Source: Bombella favorum
Lineage (GTDB): Bacteria; Pseudomonadota; Alphaproteobacteria; Acetobacterales; Acetobacteraceae
Length of the DNA stretch: 64,000 nucleotides
Assembly: GCF_014048475.1 (NCBI RefSeq)
Contig: NZ_NWUS01000001.1
Span: 310,001 to 374,000, forward strand
Direction of reading: 5' to 3'
The notes below the pieces were generated by a model. It ran no database searches and was not told where the DNA came from. It saw only the letters and a program-made list of their open reading frames with translations. Shown here one piece after another: positions 9,075 to 18,629 of this stretch. The translations under genes were made by a program, and so were the position numbers. The first letter of the stretch is position 1, and each line of letters begins with the position of its first letter.

Positions 9075-10568
9075 TTACCGACCCGGCTGGTCTGTTTGAT
9101 AATCTCCAATGCCCCAGAGACGATTTTTGACGGCACGGTAATAAGCCTTTTCATCGTACAGCGGAACATTCAGTTTCAGGTCCACAGCGGTCAGGTGTCC
9201 CATAGCACGGGCGATATCGTAGGATGATGTAACAAGAGACGTTACACTCTGGATGAGGGCTCGCTGGGACTGCAGCAATGTTTCCTGCTGTTGGAGAACA
9301 GAAAGCGTTGTGGCTGTGCCGACCAGAGCCTGCCGCTCCACCCCAGCAAGGGCCGCTGCATTGGAAGAAACGGCAATCTGATGACTGCGTAGCGTCTCTT
9401 TAATCGACATATAGAGCTGCCAGCTTTCCGATGTCTGCTCCAAAGCAGTTCGACGCTGGACATCCACTTCATTGCGGGCGGCAATGGCAGTCTGACGAGC
9501 CTGACGGATTGCGGCATACTCACTGCCTCCCTGATAGAGAGGAACCTGCAGATTGAGAGTTGCGTATTTATTATCCTGTAGCGAATTATCTTGCCCCTGA
9601 TCTTTCGCACGCTGATAAGCAATCCCGGCTGAGATTTTGGGCAAAATGGCTGCCATCTGAACAGAAATATTATCTTTCTGTTGGGCTTCATTAAAAAGGG
9701 CCGCAATAACGTTGGGATTATTACGCATGGCCTCTGCTACGGCTTCCTGCTCAGTACGGACCGGCAGCGCCAAAGGCTGTGGGGGCACCATATCCGGTGG
9801 AGCTGGCACTCCTACAATCTGAAGATAACTGGCCTGTGCAGCCTGTACGGCCCCTTCTGTTTGATGAAGGTCAGCTGTTGCTGTTGCCAGCGCGCCCTGA
9901 GCCTGCGCCACATCGGTACGGCTCAACTCCCCTAGACGGAATCGCCTGTTTGCTGCATCTAGCTGCTCCCTCAAGGCACGTTCGTTATTAATACTGACCT
10001 GCAAGAGCTGTAGGTTAGCGACCAGACGGACATAAGCATTCATAGCACTGTAAAGCACTTCCTGCTCTGTTTCGATCAGCCGTGCTCTCTGGGCAAATAT
10101 CTGATTTTTAGCCATGTGGGTACTCGCAACGGTCTTCCCTCCCTGATAGATAGGTTGGGTCAGCGAGACTGTCGTATTGTAGCCACCACTACTGTAACGT
10201 TGAATATTGGGCAGCTTGACCATCCGACCGCCAATGGTGGTCTGCTGCGTATAGCTGCTGCTTCCCTTATAATAGGTCAAAGCACCGCTAGCCGTAATGT
10301 TTGGCCGCCACCCTGCTTCCGCTGCAGGCATTTGCTCATCCACGGCTCGTAGCTGCGCTCGTGCCTCTCTCAGTTGTGGATTAGTCAGATAAGCCAGAGA
10401 AAGCGCTTCTTTAAGAGTATGTGGTATAAACTCTGGATTGCCATTGGGGTTTGTAACAGCTGTCTGAGCAAAACCACTTTGGCACAGCAGCCCCGTACCG
10501 ACACACAGGCTCATCCCCATCTGCATTGATTTCCGGATTTTTGAAAAAAAATGGGACGCTTGTTTCAT
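9075..10568 (-). CDS. tolC: TolC-family outer membrane efflux protein
   Basis: This is an outer-membrane channel of tripartite efflux or type I secretion systems. The chain of 497 residues starts with a signal peptide (a basic start MKQASHFFSKIRKS, a hydrophobic stretch, and a likely cut after SGFA). Two homologous halves follow, rich in long helices with alanine/glutamine heptads and the typical TLKEALSLAYLTNPQL and VSLTQPIYQGGKT / LNLQVPLYQGGSE strands that lead into the barrel. No inner-membrane pump or adaptor is next to it, so it may serve several partners. Transcription starts after the region in front of tRNA-Cys, and valS lies 97 bases downstream in the same direction. Confidence 0.9.
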   Translation of the reverse strand: MKQASHFFSKIRKSMQMGMSLCVGTGLLCQSGFAQTAVTNPNGNPEFIPHTLKEALSLAYLTNPQLREARAQLRAVDEQMPAAEAGWRPNITASGALTYYKGSSSYTQQTTIGGRMVKLPNIQRYSSGGYNTTVSLTQPIYQGGKTVASTHMAKNQIFAQRARLIETEQEVLYSAMNAYVRLVANLQLLQVSINNERALREQLDAANRRFRLGELSRTDVAQAQGALATATADLHQTEGAVQAAQASYLQIVGVPAPPDMVPPQPLALPVRTEQEAVAEAMRNNPNVIAALFNEAQQKDNISVQMAAILPKISAGIAYQRAKDQGQDNSLQDNKYATLNLQVPLYQGGSEYAAIRQARQTAIAARNEVDVQRRTALEQTSESWQLYMSIKETLRSHQIAVSSNAAALAGVERQALVGTATTLSVLQQQETLLQSQRALIQSVTSLVTSSYDIARAMGHLTAVDLKLNVPLYDEKAYYRAVKNRLWGIGDYQTDQPGR

Positions 10569-10721
10569 GTTTGTGGATCTGCCGATCTGACTGTCTGTTT
10601 CTAAAAAGTTGCCAGAGAGGACTATAAGGGAGAATCACACTGAAAATAAGAGAAAAATGGCACATATCATTTTCCCCTATTGACCTGTGAGCAATAATCT
10701 TTATTAAGGACGCACACCCGA

Positions 10722-10795
10722 GGTCTGGTGGCAGAATGGCTATGCATCGGACTGCAAATCCGCGTATGTGGGTTCGATTCCCGCCCAGACCTCCA
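10722..10795 (+). tRNA. tRNA-Cys (GCA)
   Basis: It folds as a tRNA: the 7-bp acceptor stem is GGTCTGG (10722-10728) with CCAGACC (10785-10791), and the discriminator T is followed by an encoded CCA (10793-10795). The anticodon loop CTGCAAA contains GCA, reading cysteine codons. The T-loop is GGTTCGATTCC-like. It lies between divergent protein genes. Confidence 0.95.
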
Positions 10796-10942
10796 GTGTA
10801 CTATCCCCATGCCTCCCTATACGTTCCAGAACCCTTGAGAAACTGCCATTCTCGGGGTATCAGCTGCTGTCGGCTCTCGTTTCGTATTGTTTTTAGAAAA
10901 AGGCCACCCACGTATCGCATGAGTGACCTTTCCGCTCTCAAA

Positions 10943-11932
10943 TCAACCTATAGCTGATTCTGCACGTGCTGCCTTGCTGGCGTAAGCGGCAGCGGCACCG
11001 TACAGACCCGGCTGAGGATGGGTGATAATCTTCACCGGCATCTCGCTCATCATGGTTTCAAAACGCCCTTTGGCGATGAAACGCTCAGAGAACCCTGAAT
11101 GTGGCAGAATGTGGGCCAGGCGCTGCCCTAATCCCCCAGCTACGACAACACCGTGTGCTCCATGGGCAAGAGCAAGATCCCCGGCTACTGCACCAAGGCT
11201 CAGGAAGAAGCGCTCCAGAGCGGCAGCGGCCAGAGTGTCGGTGCCTTCCATCGCTGTGGTCCAAAGAGTACGATTGTCCTTAATGGTGATGGGACGATCC
11301 TGAAGTTCTGCAATGACCTCATATAGGTTGGTCAGGCCGGGGCCGGAAACGATTCGTTCGACCGAAACACGCCGGAAACGGTCCCTCAGAGCCCGGAGGA
11401 TGTGATCTTCAACAGCATCCAGCGGAGAGAAGTCCGTGTGTCCTCCCTCCGTTTCGATTACATGATAGCCCTTCTCACCCCGCAGGAGAGTCGCAACACC
11501 TAGCCCTGTTCCTGGACCCAGAATGGTGATGGTTCCCTTGGTAGGAAGATCAACATCTGGTCCGCACAGATGGTTCATGTATTCTGGGCCAACCTGAGCC
11601 ACTGCATGGCCGATCGCACCAAAATCATTCACCAGAGCGAAATCATCTAGCTTTAGACGGCTACCAAGCTGTGCGGGCTGGATGATCCACGGATTGTTGG
11701 TCATCTTCAGGATTTCACCGTTAATCGGGCAGGCTACGGCAATGCCTGCCTCCCGCGGTATAGGCCGCCCCAATGAACGACCAAATGCTTCCCATGCCAA
11801 GGCGAGAGAAGCATGTTCTGCACATTTCAGCGTGGTGGCCTCTCCTAGAGAGACCACATGACCATCCTTGATTTCAGCGATGGCAAAGCGGGCGTGGGTT
11901 CCGCCGATATCAACGGCAACAATTTCCTTCAT
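10943..11932 (-). CDS. glk: Glucokinase
   Basis: It phosphorylates glucose with ATP to glucose-6-phosphate in the cytosol, feeding the pentose phosphate or Entner-Doudoroff routes. It belongs to the bacterial glucokinase (Glk) type rather than the ROK type. The N-terminal phosphate motif is DIGGTHARFAI, followed by ALVNDFGAIGHAV with the catalytic aspartate, GPGTGLGVATLL for adenosine binding, and ETEGGHTDFSP. The 329 residues are normal for the family. No ROK zinc motif is seen. It stands alone, with the SDR gene upstream in the same direction (95-base gap). Confidence 0.95.
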   Translation of the reverse strand: MKEIVAVDIGGTHARFAIAEIKDGHVVSLGEATTLKCAEHASLALAWEAFGRSLGRPIPREAGIAVACPINGEILKMTNNPWIIQPAQLGSRLKLDDFALVNDFGAIGHAVAQVGPEYMNHLCGPDVDLPTKGTITILGPGTGLGVATLLRGEKGYHVIETEGGHTDFSPLDAVEDHILRALRDRFRRVSVERIVSGPGLTNLYEVIAELQDRPITIKDNRTLWTTAMEGTDTLAAAALERFFLSLGAVAGDLALAHGAHGVVVAGGLGQRLAHILPHSGFSERFIAKGRFETMMSEMPVKIITHPQPGLYGAAAAYASKAARAESAIG

Positions 11933-12027
11933 ACGTCTATTCCTTCAGTACGCAGAGAGATGTGTTGCCCCTTTTCCCACGCCGCTATCATGTCTGCAAG
12001 CACCTAGCCCCGTGAGGTTCCCCGCAA

Positions 12028-12849
12028 TTAGCCTTTAGTAGGCTTTTCATTTTCCGGATGCTGCATGACATCTAGGCGGCGCAGAATGCGATGTGCAATC
12101 GGCCGCGGCAGAACCATTTCCAGAAGGCGGGTCAACTGGAACACCCAAGGGAATACTAGCACCCCTCTTCCCTGATTGATGCAGCGGGCAATCTTACGGG
12201 CCGCTTTATCTACCGGCACGAGGAACGCTTGATCACCATCCAAACGCTGGCTCATAGGCGTGTCCACAAAACCCGGGGCAATCAGACAGACACGGACGTT
12301 ATAAGGCGTCATGGCAGCCTGAAGAGCGGTGCTGAATCGGCCTATCCCAGCCTTGGAGCCACTGTAGACCGTTGCCAGTGGCAGATCATGGAAGGATGCT
12401 ACGGATCCCATAAGGGCAATACGGCCATGCCTGCGAGCGGCCATGCGGTTTGCCATCTCGGTTGCCATAGCCACCGGCGTGGCAAAATTAACCATAGACA
12501 TCCTGAGGGCTGTCTCAGCTGATTCGGCTAGAGCATTATGGGGCCGAATATCCGCCATGCCTGCCGAAAGGATCAGAATATCAATAGATAGAGCATCATC
12601 TGCACTGGCTAGAGCTTTTAGAGCTTCGTCGGCCTTTGTCAGGTCAATGCTAAGCGTATCTACGCTAGCGCCCTTCGTACGTGCCACGAACGCCGTTTTT
12701 TCTAACCGTTCTTTACTACGTCCCCATAGTGTCAAATGTACGCCGGGCCGGGCATAATATTCCGCCAGAGCAGCCCCAATGCCACTGGAAGCGCCAGTTA
12801 TGAGGATATGATGCCGAGGCATTGTTGAGTTTTTTTCTGGTCTGGACAT
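12028..12849 (-). CDS. SDR-family oxidoreductase
   Basis: This is a short-chain dehydrogenase/reductase of 273 residues. It shows the cofactor motif TGASSGIGAALA, LSAGMADI (the NNAG equivalent), catalytic serine in LMGSVASF, the YSGSK catalytic tyrosine-lysine pair, and PGFVDTPM. The substrate is not evident from sequence. An upstream ATG at 12915 exists, but AAGGGG lies directly ahead of the ATG at 12849, and the nucleotide-binding motif then falls at the usual distance from the start, so I chose 12849. This leaves 60 bases to the divergent gene at 12910. An approximately 50-residue C-terminal tail, rich in basic residues with a hydrophobic patch, may associate with the membrane. Confidence 0.88.
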   Translation of the reverse strand: MSRPEKNSTMPRHHILITGASSGIGAALAEYYARPGVHLTLWGRSKERLEKTAFVARTKGASVDTLSIDLTKADEALKALASADDALSIDILILSAGMADIRPHNALAESAETALRMSMVNFATPVAMATEMANRMAARRHGRIALMGSVASFHDLPLATVYSGSKAGIGRFSTALQAAMTPYNVRVCLIAPGFVDTPMSQRLDGDQAFLVPVDKAARKIARCINQGRGVLVFPWVFQLTRLLEMVLPRPIAHRILRRLDVMQHPENEKPTKG

Positions 12850-12909
12850 GAAGCCCCTTTCATTTTTGCCCTCTAGCGGGAAGGCTCGTGTACGAGTATA
12901 GCCATTGCT

Positions 12910-14088
12910 ATGCAATGTGAAGCGCCAAACTCTCAGTCTGCCAAGGTCGATGTTCGTCCCGTGACCACACGGGGAGATTTACGTCGTTTTATCACACTTC
13001 CACGCCATATCTACAAAGGAATGGAAGGCTTTGTTCCTCCGTTAGATATGGAGCAAAGACATTTGCTCAGCCCGAAGGAATCACCGGTTTTCCGCCATGC
13101 AGAGATACAATATTTCCTTGCTTGGCATGGGGATCGTCCTGTTGGTCGAATCGCCGCTATCGTCGATCATAAGGCAATTGAGCATTGGCAGGAAGTTATC
13201 GGGCAGTTTGGTGCACTTGATGCTATTCCTAAAATGGAGGTCGTTTCAGCCCTTCTACAGACTGTTGAAAAATGGTTTCACAAACGGCAGATATCCAAGG
13301 TACGTGGGCCTGTCACACTGAGTGGAAATGCGGAGAGTGGCACCATGGTAGAGGGGCAATGCTCTGCCCCCATGATTGCCATCCCATGGCATCCGAAAGG
13401 TCTGGACGCCCTTATTCGCAAGTGCGGGTATGAGAAGGCGCAGGATCTGCTGAGTTACCGCCTAGAACTGGATGGTAGCATGGAAGAGCGTTTCAGAGTT
13501 CCCGGCGATATGAGACTCGGTGAAGGACGCCTCAGCAAGATAACCACCCGCAATCTCTCCAAAAAGGAAATCACCGCTCAGGGTGAAGTGTTGCGGAAGC
13601 TATATAATGATGCATGGTCACATAAATATAATTTCGTACCCATGCAGGATTATGAAATGACGGCGATGATTGAGCAAATCAAGCCGCTTCTACGCCCCGA
13701 GCATTATGTCCAGATTGACCAAAATGGTGAACCAGTCGCCATGGCGATGGTTCTGCCTAATCTTTATGACATTGCAGGAGATTTAGGAGGGGCGCCCTCA
13801 CCTCTTGGTTGGTTACGTCTTGGCTACCGATTGGCTACCCATCGATTCCATTCTGCTCGTGTTATTTTGCTTGGTGTTTCCAGCAAAATGCGCGGAACGA
13901 TACTCGGGTCACTACTTCCCTCTTTCGCCATCGTTGAGCTAATGCGCCGAGGGAATACACTGCCCTATAAGTGGGTTGAATTGGGATGGGTCCTAGAGAG
14001 TGATGTAGCAATGAGGAATCTAGCCGAATCCCTCGTACCCCATCCTCATAAGACGCACCGTCTCTACGAAAAGATACTTCTTTCCTGA
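12910..14088 (+). CDS. Acetyltransferase-like protein (GNAT superfamily, YghO-like)
   Basis: This protein of 392 residues resembles the long, single-function GNAT-like proteins of unknown substrate found in many proteobacteria (YghO-like). The opening VDVRPVTTRGDLRRFITLPRH and the FLAWHGDRPVGRIAAIVDH strand pair fit a GNAT N-terminal half. A second acetyltransferase-like half (about 190-380) contains VQIDQNGEPVAMAMVLPN and the AIVELMRRG helix. I do not recognise a known enzyme. The stop codon lies inside the stem of the downstream terminator. The start at 12910 has no striking ribosome-binding site. Confidence 0.72.
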   Translation: MQCEAPNSQSAKVDVRPVTTRGDLRRFITLPRHIYKGMEGFVPPLDMEQRHLLSPKESPVFRHAEIQYFLAWHGDRPVGRIAAIVDHKAIEHWQEVIGQFGALDAIPKMEVVSALLQTVEKWFHKRQISKVRGPVTLSGNAESGTMVEGQCSAPMIAIPWHPKGLDALIRKCGYEKAQDLLSYRLELDGSMEERFRVPGDMRLGEGRLSKITTRNLSKKEITAQGEVLRKLYNDAWSHKYNFVPMQDYEMTAMIEQIKPLLRPEHYVQIDQNGEPVAMAMVLPNLYDIAGDLGGAPSPLGWLRLGYRLATHRFHSARVILLGVSSKMRGTILGSLLPSFAIVELMRRGNTLPYKWVELGWVLESDVAMRNLAESLVPHPHKTHRLYEKILLS

Positions 14089-14115
14089 ACATTCCAGGAA
14101 AGAAGTGTCTTTTTT
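14076..14115 (+). terminator. Intrinsic terminator overlapping the stop codon
   Basis: A 12-bp stem (14076-14087 with 14095-14106) is followed by TGTC and then a run of six T. The left arm includes the final codons and two bases of the TGA of the upstream gene. Confidence 0.85.
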
Positions 14116-14147
14116 AATATGGTGTAACGAGTAATCAGATCAGGTTG

Positions 14148-15092
14148 TCAAAAATGCTGCCAACCTGTCCGCGAGAAATTGATGGGGAGCTGCTGTTTAT
14201 CTAACATGGTTACGCCTCGCCCCTCCCTCACTGTTCCTACTCTAGTGAGAGGTACGTCATGCTCTTTGCAATGGGCCTGTAAAGCAGCCTCTTGAGCAAC
14301 AGGGCATGTCATGAGCAACTCATAATCATCGCCCCCCAGAAGAATCATCTCTCGATGCGTCGCCATGTGAGCTATAACCTCAGGCGCAAAAGGTAATTTT
14401 TCCTCAAAAAGCGTGATAGCGACACTAGACTCTTCGGCAATATGTCCGCAATCCTGTAGCAGGCCATCCGATATATCCATAGCTGCACTGACTATACCAT
14501 ATAAAGAAAGGCCAATGCGGGGTGTCGGTATGCGGTATGCCTCTACAAGAGACGGTTCTCCACCATTCAGTTTACTCAGACGAACCTGCAAACCCAATGC
14601 AGCCCGACCGAGGCTGCCTGTAACCCAAACACCATCCCCCGGCTGGGCACCGTCGCGCCTTAAAGCTTCCCCCTGACGAACCGACCCAAGAATGGTGACA
14701 TTCAACATCAAAGGAGATGGGCTGCCAGTTGTATCTCCTCCCAACAAAGAAATATCGTACTGCTTCTGATCCGCTGCTAGGCCAGCGGTAAATCCTGTAA
14801 ACCAGTCTTCGTCATAATGCCGTCCGGATGGGACGCTGACATTCAACATATAATGCCGTGGGCGACTACCCATGGCTGCCAAGTCAGAAAGATTACAGCG
14901 TAATAATTTTTGGGCCACAGTGTGTGGTGGATCATCTGGAAGGAAATGTAACCCTTCGACCATGGTGTCGCTGGAAAGAACAAGTTCCTCTCCCGCCGGA
15001 AGGGCCATAGTTGCCCCATCATTGCGGAGCTCCATAGCACCCCGGCCAGCGAGTGGCCGGAAATGCCGCGCAATGAAATCAAACTCTCCCAT
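14148..15092 (-). CDS. thiL: Thiamine-monophosphate kinase
   Basis: It phosphorylates thiamine monophosphate to the active cofactor thiamine diphosphate. This is a 314-residue member of the PurM/ThiL ATPase fold: NDGATMALPAGEELVLSSDTMVEGLHF (split by the conserved SSD metal motif), CNLSDLAAMGSRP, GGDTTGSP and MDISDGLLQDCGHI are all present and in order. It is the last gene of the nrdR-nusB-thiL operon, 11 bases after nusB. This order is common in Alphaproteobacteria, although there is no ribH here. Confidence 0.95.
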   Translation of the reverse strand: MGEFDFIARHFRPLAGRGAMELRNDGATMALPAGEELVLSSDTMVEGLHFLPDDPPHTVAQKLLRCNLSDLAAMGSRPRHYMLNVSVPSGRHYDEDWFTGFTAGLAADQKQYDISLLGGDTTGSPSPLMLNVTILGSVRQGEALRRDGAQPGDGVWVTGSLGRAALGLQVRLSKLNGGEPSLVEAYRIPTPRIGLSLYGIVSAAMDISDGLLQDCGHIAEESSVAITLFEEKLPFAPEVIAHMATHREMILLGGDDYELLMTCPVAQEAALQAHCKEHDVPLTRVGTVREGRGVTMLDKQQLPINFSRTGWQHF

Positions 15093-15103
15093 TAACTGCT
15101 GCC

Positions 15104-15586
15104 TTATTTTACGCTTTGTTCTCCGCCTTGTTGGCGAGCAAACTTATCCAAGATCCCATTAACCATCTTTGGTGCATCACCACTGAAGAAACCATGGGCG
15201 ACGTCCAGATATTCATTAATGGCAATTTGAGCAGGAAGACCTGCCATCATCTCGCCAATAGCTGTCCGCAATAAGGAGCGTAGAACTGGGTCAAGTCGAT
15301 CCATCGGCCAGCTTTCAGGCAGAAGGCTGATCAATGTGCTATCGATTACATCTTGTTTCAGAACGGCATTACGAACAATTTCCTCCAGCAAATTCAAATC
15401 CGCATCAGGGATATGGCCGTCTTCAAAACTGGCTGTAGGAGCAATATGCCGGTGTCGGATAAACTCCATGATGACGCTTTCAGGATTGGCCCCGGTCTGC
15501 TCGCATTGATACAGAGCCTGAGTTGCCGCCATGCGGGCAATGGTCCGGCTGCGTTTACGGGGGGTAGTGGATGACGGTTCAGTCAT
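15104..15586 (-). CDS. nusB: Transcription antitermination factor NusB
   Basis: NusB binds boxA RNA with NusE (ribosomal protein S10) and helps RNA polymerase read through rRNA operons. This 160-residue all-helical protein has the family motifs [13 protein letters not shown] near the start, [19 protein letters not shown] in the middle, INEYLDVAH and [11 protein letters not shown]-like [11 protein letters not shown] at the end. Its ATG overlaps the TGA of nrdR (ATGA), so the two are translationally coupled. Confidence 0.96.
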   Translation of the reverse strand: MTEPSSTTPRKRSRTIARMAATQALYQCEQTGANPESVIMEFIRHRHIAPTASFEDGHIPDADLNLLEEIVRNAVLKQDVIDSTLISLLPESWPMDRLDPVLRSLLRTAIGEMMAGLPAQIAINEYLDVAHGFFSGDAPKMVNGILDKFARQQGGEQSVK

Positions 15587-16068
15587 GGGGTCTCCTGAGA
15601 GGGGGGATTGGCAGGCTTGTCCATATTCATATCAATAAGTATTTTGGAAAATGCCTCAATCTCCCGAAAATCTTTATAAACACTAGCAAAGCGGACATAA
15701 GCTACGTCATCAATGTCACGTAGTGCATCCATAGCAAGCTCTCCAATCCTATAGGATGGGACTTCCTGCTCACCAGATGATTCCAGCTGTCTGACAAGTC
15801 CGTTAAGCAGGCGCTCCTGCCTTACATCATCGACCGGCCGTTTCCGTAAGGCGATGCGGATGGATCGAGCTAGCTTGTCACGATCGAAAGGAATACGCCT
15901 ACCGTCCGCCTTGATGACGGTCAGTTCTCGCAGCTGCACACGTTCGATGGTGGTAAAGCGCTGGGCGCAAGCACAGCAGACACGGCGACGGCGGATAGCA
16001 GCACCATCCTCCGCCGAGCGGCTATCCTTCACCTGCGTTTCCTGATTTCCACAAAAAGGGCAGTACAT
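15583..16068 (-). CDS. nrdR: Transcriptional repressor NrdR
   Basis: NrdR senses nucleotides and represses ribonucleotide reductase genes. The N-terminal zinc ribbon is complete (MYCPFCG and CCACAQRF, two CxxC pairs). It is followed by RRRVC, the ATP-cone ([20 protein letters not shown]) and the RFASVYKDF motif near the C-terminus. I chose the ATG at 16068, because the zinc ribbon begins at residue 1-3 in the family; 16 extra codons upstream do not fit it. It starts the nrdR-nusB-thiL operon and is divergent from the gene at 16218. I did not find a clear NrdR box pair in the 149 bases between them. Confidence 0.96.
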   Translation of the reverse strand: MYCPFCGNQETQVKDSRSAEDGAAIRRRRVCCACAQRFTTIERVQLRELTVIKADGRRIPFDRDKLARSIRIALRKRPVDDVRQERLLNGLVRQLESSGEQEVPSYRIGELAMDALRDIDDVAYVRFASVYKDFREIEAFSKILIDMNMDKPANPPSQETP

Positions 16069-16217
16069 GGCATAATCCGAAAAGCAACTAAAGCAGGGTC
16101 TTCCTTGACCCTGCATGGTGCACAGTCTATCGGAAATGGCGGCACTGAGGAATATGAAAGGGTCTTTTTCTTTATAATTGCTCAGTATTTTCCCTCAGTC
16201 TGAAAGCGGGAGCAGGA

Positions 16218-16727
16218 ATGATGAATAGGACGATACGTAACACCCTGACAGGGGCAGCCTTGCTGATCAGTCAGAGTGCAGGAAGTGCCATTGCAGTGGG
16301 TAATGATGCGGCGCCCCCACCAGTGTCTATCAAGAGCATCACTATCAGTGATACCGCCCTGCATACACGCTATAAAGAAGCGCCTTTTATTTTTGGCACA
16401 TTTTCGCTGACAAATCATGGTGTAACGGACATGCTGCTTCGTGGTATCATATCCTCCAGCTGCAACTCTGTCACATCAAACCGGAGTAGCCAGGTAGCGA
16501 TTCAGTCTCCTCGGCAGACTTACGATATTTTCCAGCGTATGGCTGTCCCGCATGAAGGAACGCTCGTTTTTCCTATTAGTGGTTATCATTTGATCTGCCA
16601 CGGGCTGAAAGTGCCTTATCAGCCGGGTAACAAGCTAGATTTCACATTCCATTTTCAGGATGTTGGTGATGTAACTGCTTCTTTCACCATGCAGCCCATC
16701 GTGGAAGAAAAACACGTCGGCCCTTGA
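16218..16727 (+). CDS. PCuAC-family periplasmic protein with altered metal site
   Basis: This 169-residue protein has a signal peptide (MMNRTIRNTLTGAALLIS, cut near GSAIA) and the fold pattern of periplasmic copper chaperone PCuAC: FSLTNHGVTDMLLRGIISSS, a PHEGTLVFPISGYHL strand, GLKVPYQPGNKLDFTFHF and DVGDVTASF. PCuAC proteins deliver copper to cytochrome oxidase. The usual ligands are changed. The early His of the HEM motif is missing (SVTSN at its place), and the HLMLM motif reads HLICH, so both methionines are lost and a cysteine and a histidine appear. Function in copper handling is therefore uncertain. The gene is single, with recQ converging on it. Confidence 0.7.
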   Translation: MMNRTIRNTLTGAALLISQSAGSAIAVGNDAAPPPVSIKSITISDTALHTRYKEAPFIFGTFSLTNHGVTDMLLRGIISSSCNSVTSNRSSQVAIQSPRQTYDIFQRMAVPHEGTLVFPISGYHLICHGLKVPYQPGNKLDFTFHFQDVGDVTASFTMQPIVEEKHVGP

Positions 16728-16739
16728 AGGGATAAACCT

Positions 16740-18629
16740 TCAAGGTGCCTCTTGAAGAATCGCCAAAACGGCATCGCCGTAACGGTCAATCTTGCTTTGC
16801 CCAACTCCCCGTATCTCGCCCAGTTCCTGCTTGCTAGCAGGGTGGGCTCGGATAATCTCCCGCAATGTGGCATCACGGAAGATGATATAAGGCGGGATCT
16901 CTTGCTGATAGGCCTCTTCTCGTCGCCACATTTTTAGTGCCAGAAAATGACGGTGCTCTTCTTCTGAAAGTTCTTCAGAGGGGGAGCCCGGTGCAGTATT
17001 TCCTATGCTGGCGAGATGTCGTAGTGTCGCATCTTCCCTCAAACTGACAGCAACATCGCCTCGTAGAATGGGGCGGGCCGTTTCCCGTTTCAGCCCTAGA
17101 CCACCATGATCTCCTACCATTCCAATGGCGCCGCGGGCTATAAGCTGTCGAATGACCATTCGCCACCAGACATCCGTTCTATCTTTACCGATACCAAAGA
17201 CTGAAAGATGCTGAAGGGCATGACGTTCCACAGCTTCGGTCATTTTTCCCTTAAGAACAGCAATAAGCTGCACAGCTCCAAACCGTTCTCCTGTTCGATA
17301 TATGGTAGAAAGAACCTTCTGAGCAGCTTCAGTTGCATCGAAAGTAGAAGGAGGATGCAGGCAGTTGTCGCAATGCCCGCATGGTTCATGCAGAGCTTCT
17401 CCAAAACAGGCGAGAACAGCCTGTGTCCGACAGCCTGTCGTTTCTGTCAGAGAAATCATACTTTCTAGGCGTCCCTGCATCGCTCGTTTTTCACTTTCAG
17501 GAACTTGTGCCTCTTCGAGCCAGTAGCGGGCTCGGGCAACTCCCTCCCCATTATATAACAGCAGCGTATGTGAAAGTTCACCATCACGGCCAGCACGTCC
17601 TATCTGCTGGTAATATCCTTCTGGTGAAGTTGGCATATCCAGATGAATGACAGTCCGGACGTCGGGACGATCGATCCCCATACCAAAGGCGATAGTAGCT
17701 GCCACAACCATTGGTTCACCAGAACGAAACCGTAAAAGGACATTTTTCTTATCTGCTGGAGACATGCCGGCGTGGAACGAGAAAGCTGTATAACCCTTTT
17801 CCCGAAGCTGTCGGGCCAGTGATTCCGTTTTTTTTCGACTGCCACAATAGACGATGGCTGCTCCCTGCCCCATATGACGGCTCAAAGCATCCAGTACCTG
17901 CCGTGTCTCAGACAGTTTTGGCTGTGCTTGAAGGAACAGGTTATTTCTGTGGAAACTACCCATCAGGATGCGAGCTTGCGGCATATCCAACGCAGAGAGT
18001 ATGTCGCTACGTGTGCGAGGGTCTGCCGTAGCTGTTAGCGCAATGCGAGGAACACCGGGGAACAGTTCCTTCAAATTAGCTAATTCCCGATACTCCGGCC
18101 TGAAATCATGCCCCCAGGCAGAGACGCAGTGAGCTTCATCAATCGCAATGAGGGACAGGTTGCATCGTTTTAGTAGATTGAGACTGTACGGGGTTAATAG
18201 CCGTTCTGGCGAAATATAAAGAAGATCAAGCTGATCACAGACTAGATCTTCCCGGACCGTCTGCTGATCCTGATGATCCATCTCAGAGTGTAGTGCTGCC
18301 GCCCTCACCCCGAGTTGCCTCAACCCAGCGACCTGATCTTCCATCAGGGCAATTAGAGGTGAAATGATGAGTCCCACCCCTTTACGGCAGAGAGCGGGAA
18401 CCTGATAGCATAGGCTTTTACCCCCCCCTGTAGGCATGAGGATGAGAACATCCTCCTGATTCATGACAGCCTGAACCGCACTCTCCTGAAGTCCTCGAAA
18501 AGCTGTAAAGCCAAACACTTTATGCAGGACTTCTTCAGGAGATTCGCCAACGTGGCGGGGGAAATAATCGATCGGGTTGCCTATCCCTTCGTAAAGCTCC
18601 CCGTCACGCTGATCATGATGCTGGATCAA
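16740..18629 (-). CDS. recQ: ATP-dependent DNA helicase RecQ
   Basis: RecQ is a 3'-5' helicase in recombination and fork repair. Visible motifs are FGFTAFRGLQ (motif 0), MPTGGGKS (Walker A, lysine 71), AIDEAHCVSAWGHDFRPEY (DEAH box with aromatic-rich loop), ALTATAD, GMGIDRPDVR and QIGRAGRDG. The zinc-binding cysteine set runs from CRTQAVLACF to CGHCDNC, a winged-helix region follows, and an HRDC domain closes the chain. At 629 residues it is full length. The start is probably the TTG at 18629, which overlaps the TGA of the lipoprotein gene, because no ATG precedes motif 0. The frame ends 13 bases from the convergent PCuAC-like gene. Confidence 0.95.
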   Translation of the reverse strand: MIQHHDQRDGELYEGIGNPIDYFPRHVGESPEEVLHKVFGFTAFRGLQESAVQAVMNQEDVLILMPTGGGKSLCYQVPALCRKGVGLIISPLIALMEDQVAGLRQLGVRAAALHSEMDHQDQQTVREDLVCDQLDLLYISPERLLTPYSLNLLKRCNLSLIAIDEAHCVSAWGHDFRPEYRELANLKELFPGVPRIALTATADPRTRSDILSALDMPQARILMGSFHRNNLFLQAQPKLSETRQVLDALSRHMGQGAAIVYCGSRKKTESLARQLREKGYTAFSFHAGMSPADKKNVLLRFRSGEPMVVAATIAFGMGIDRPDVRTVIHLDMPTSPEGYYQQIGRAGRDGELSHTLLLYNGEGVARARYWLEEAQVPESEKRAMQGRLESMISLTETTGCRTQAVLACFGEALHEPCGHCDNCLHPPSTFDATEAAQKVLSTIYRTGERFGAVQLIAVLKGKMTEAVERHALQHLSVFGIGKDRTDVWWRMVIRQLIARGAIGMVGDHGGLGLKRETARPILRGDVAVSLREDATLRHLASIGNTAPGSPSEELSEEEHRHFLALKMWRREEAYQQEIPPYIIFRDATLREIIRAHPASKQELGEIRGVGQSKIDRYGDAVLAILQEAP

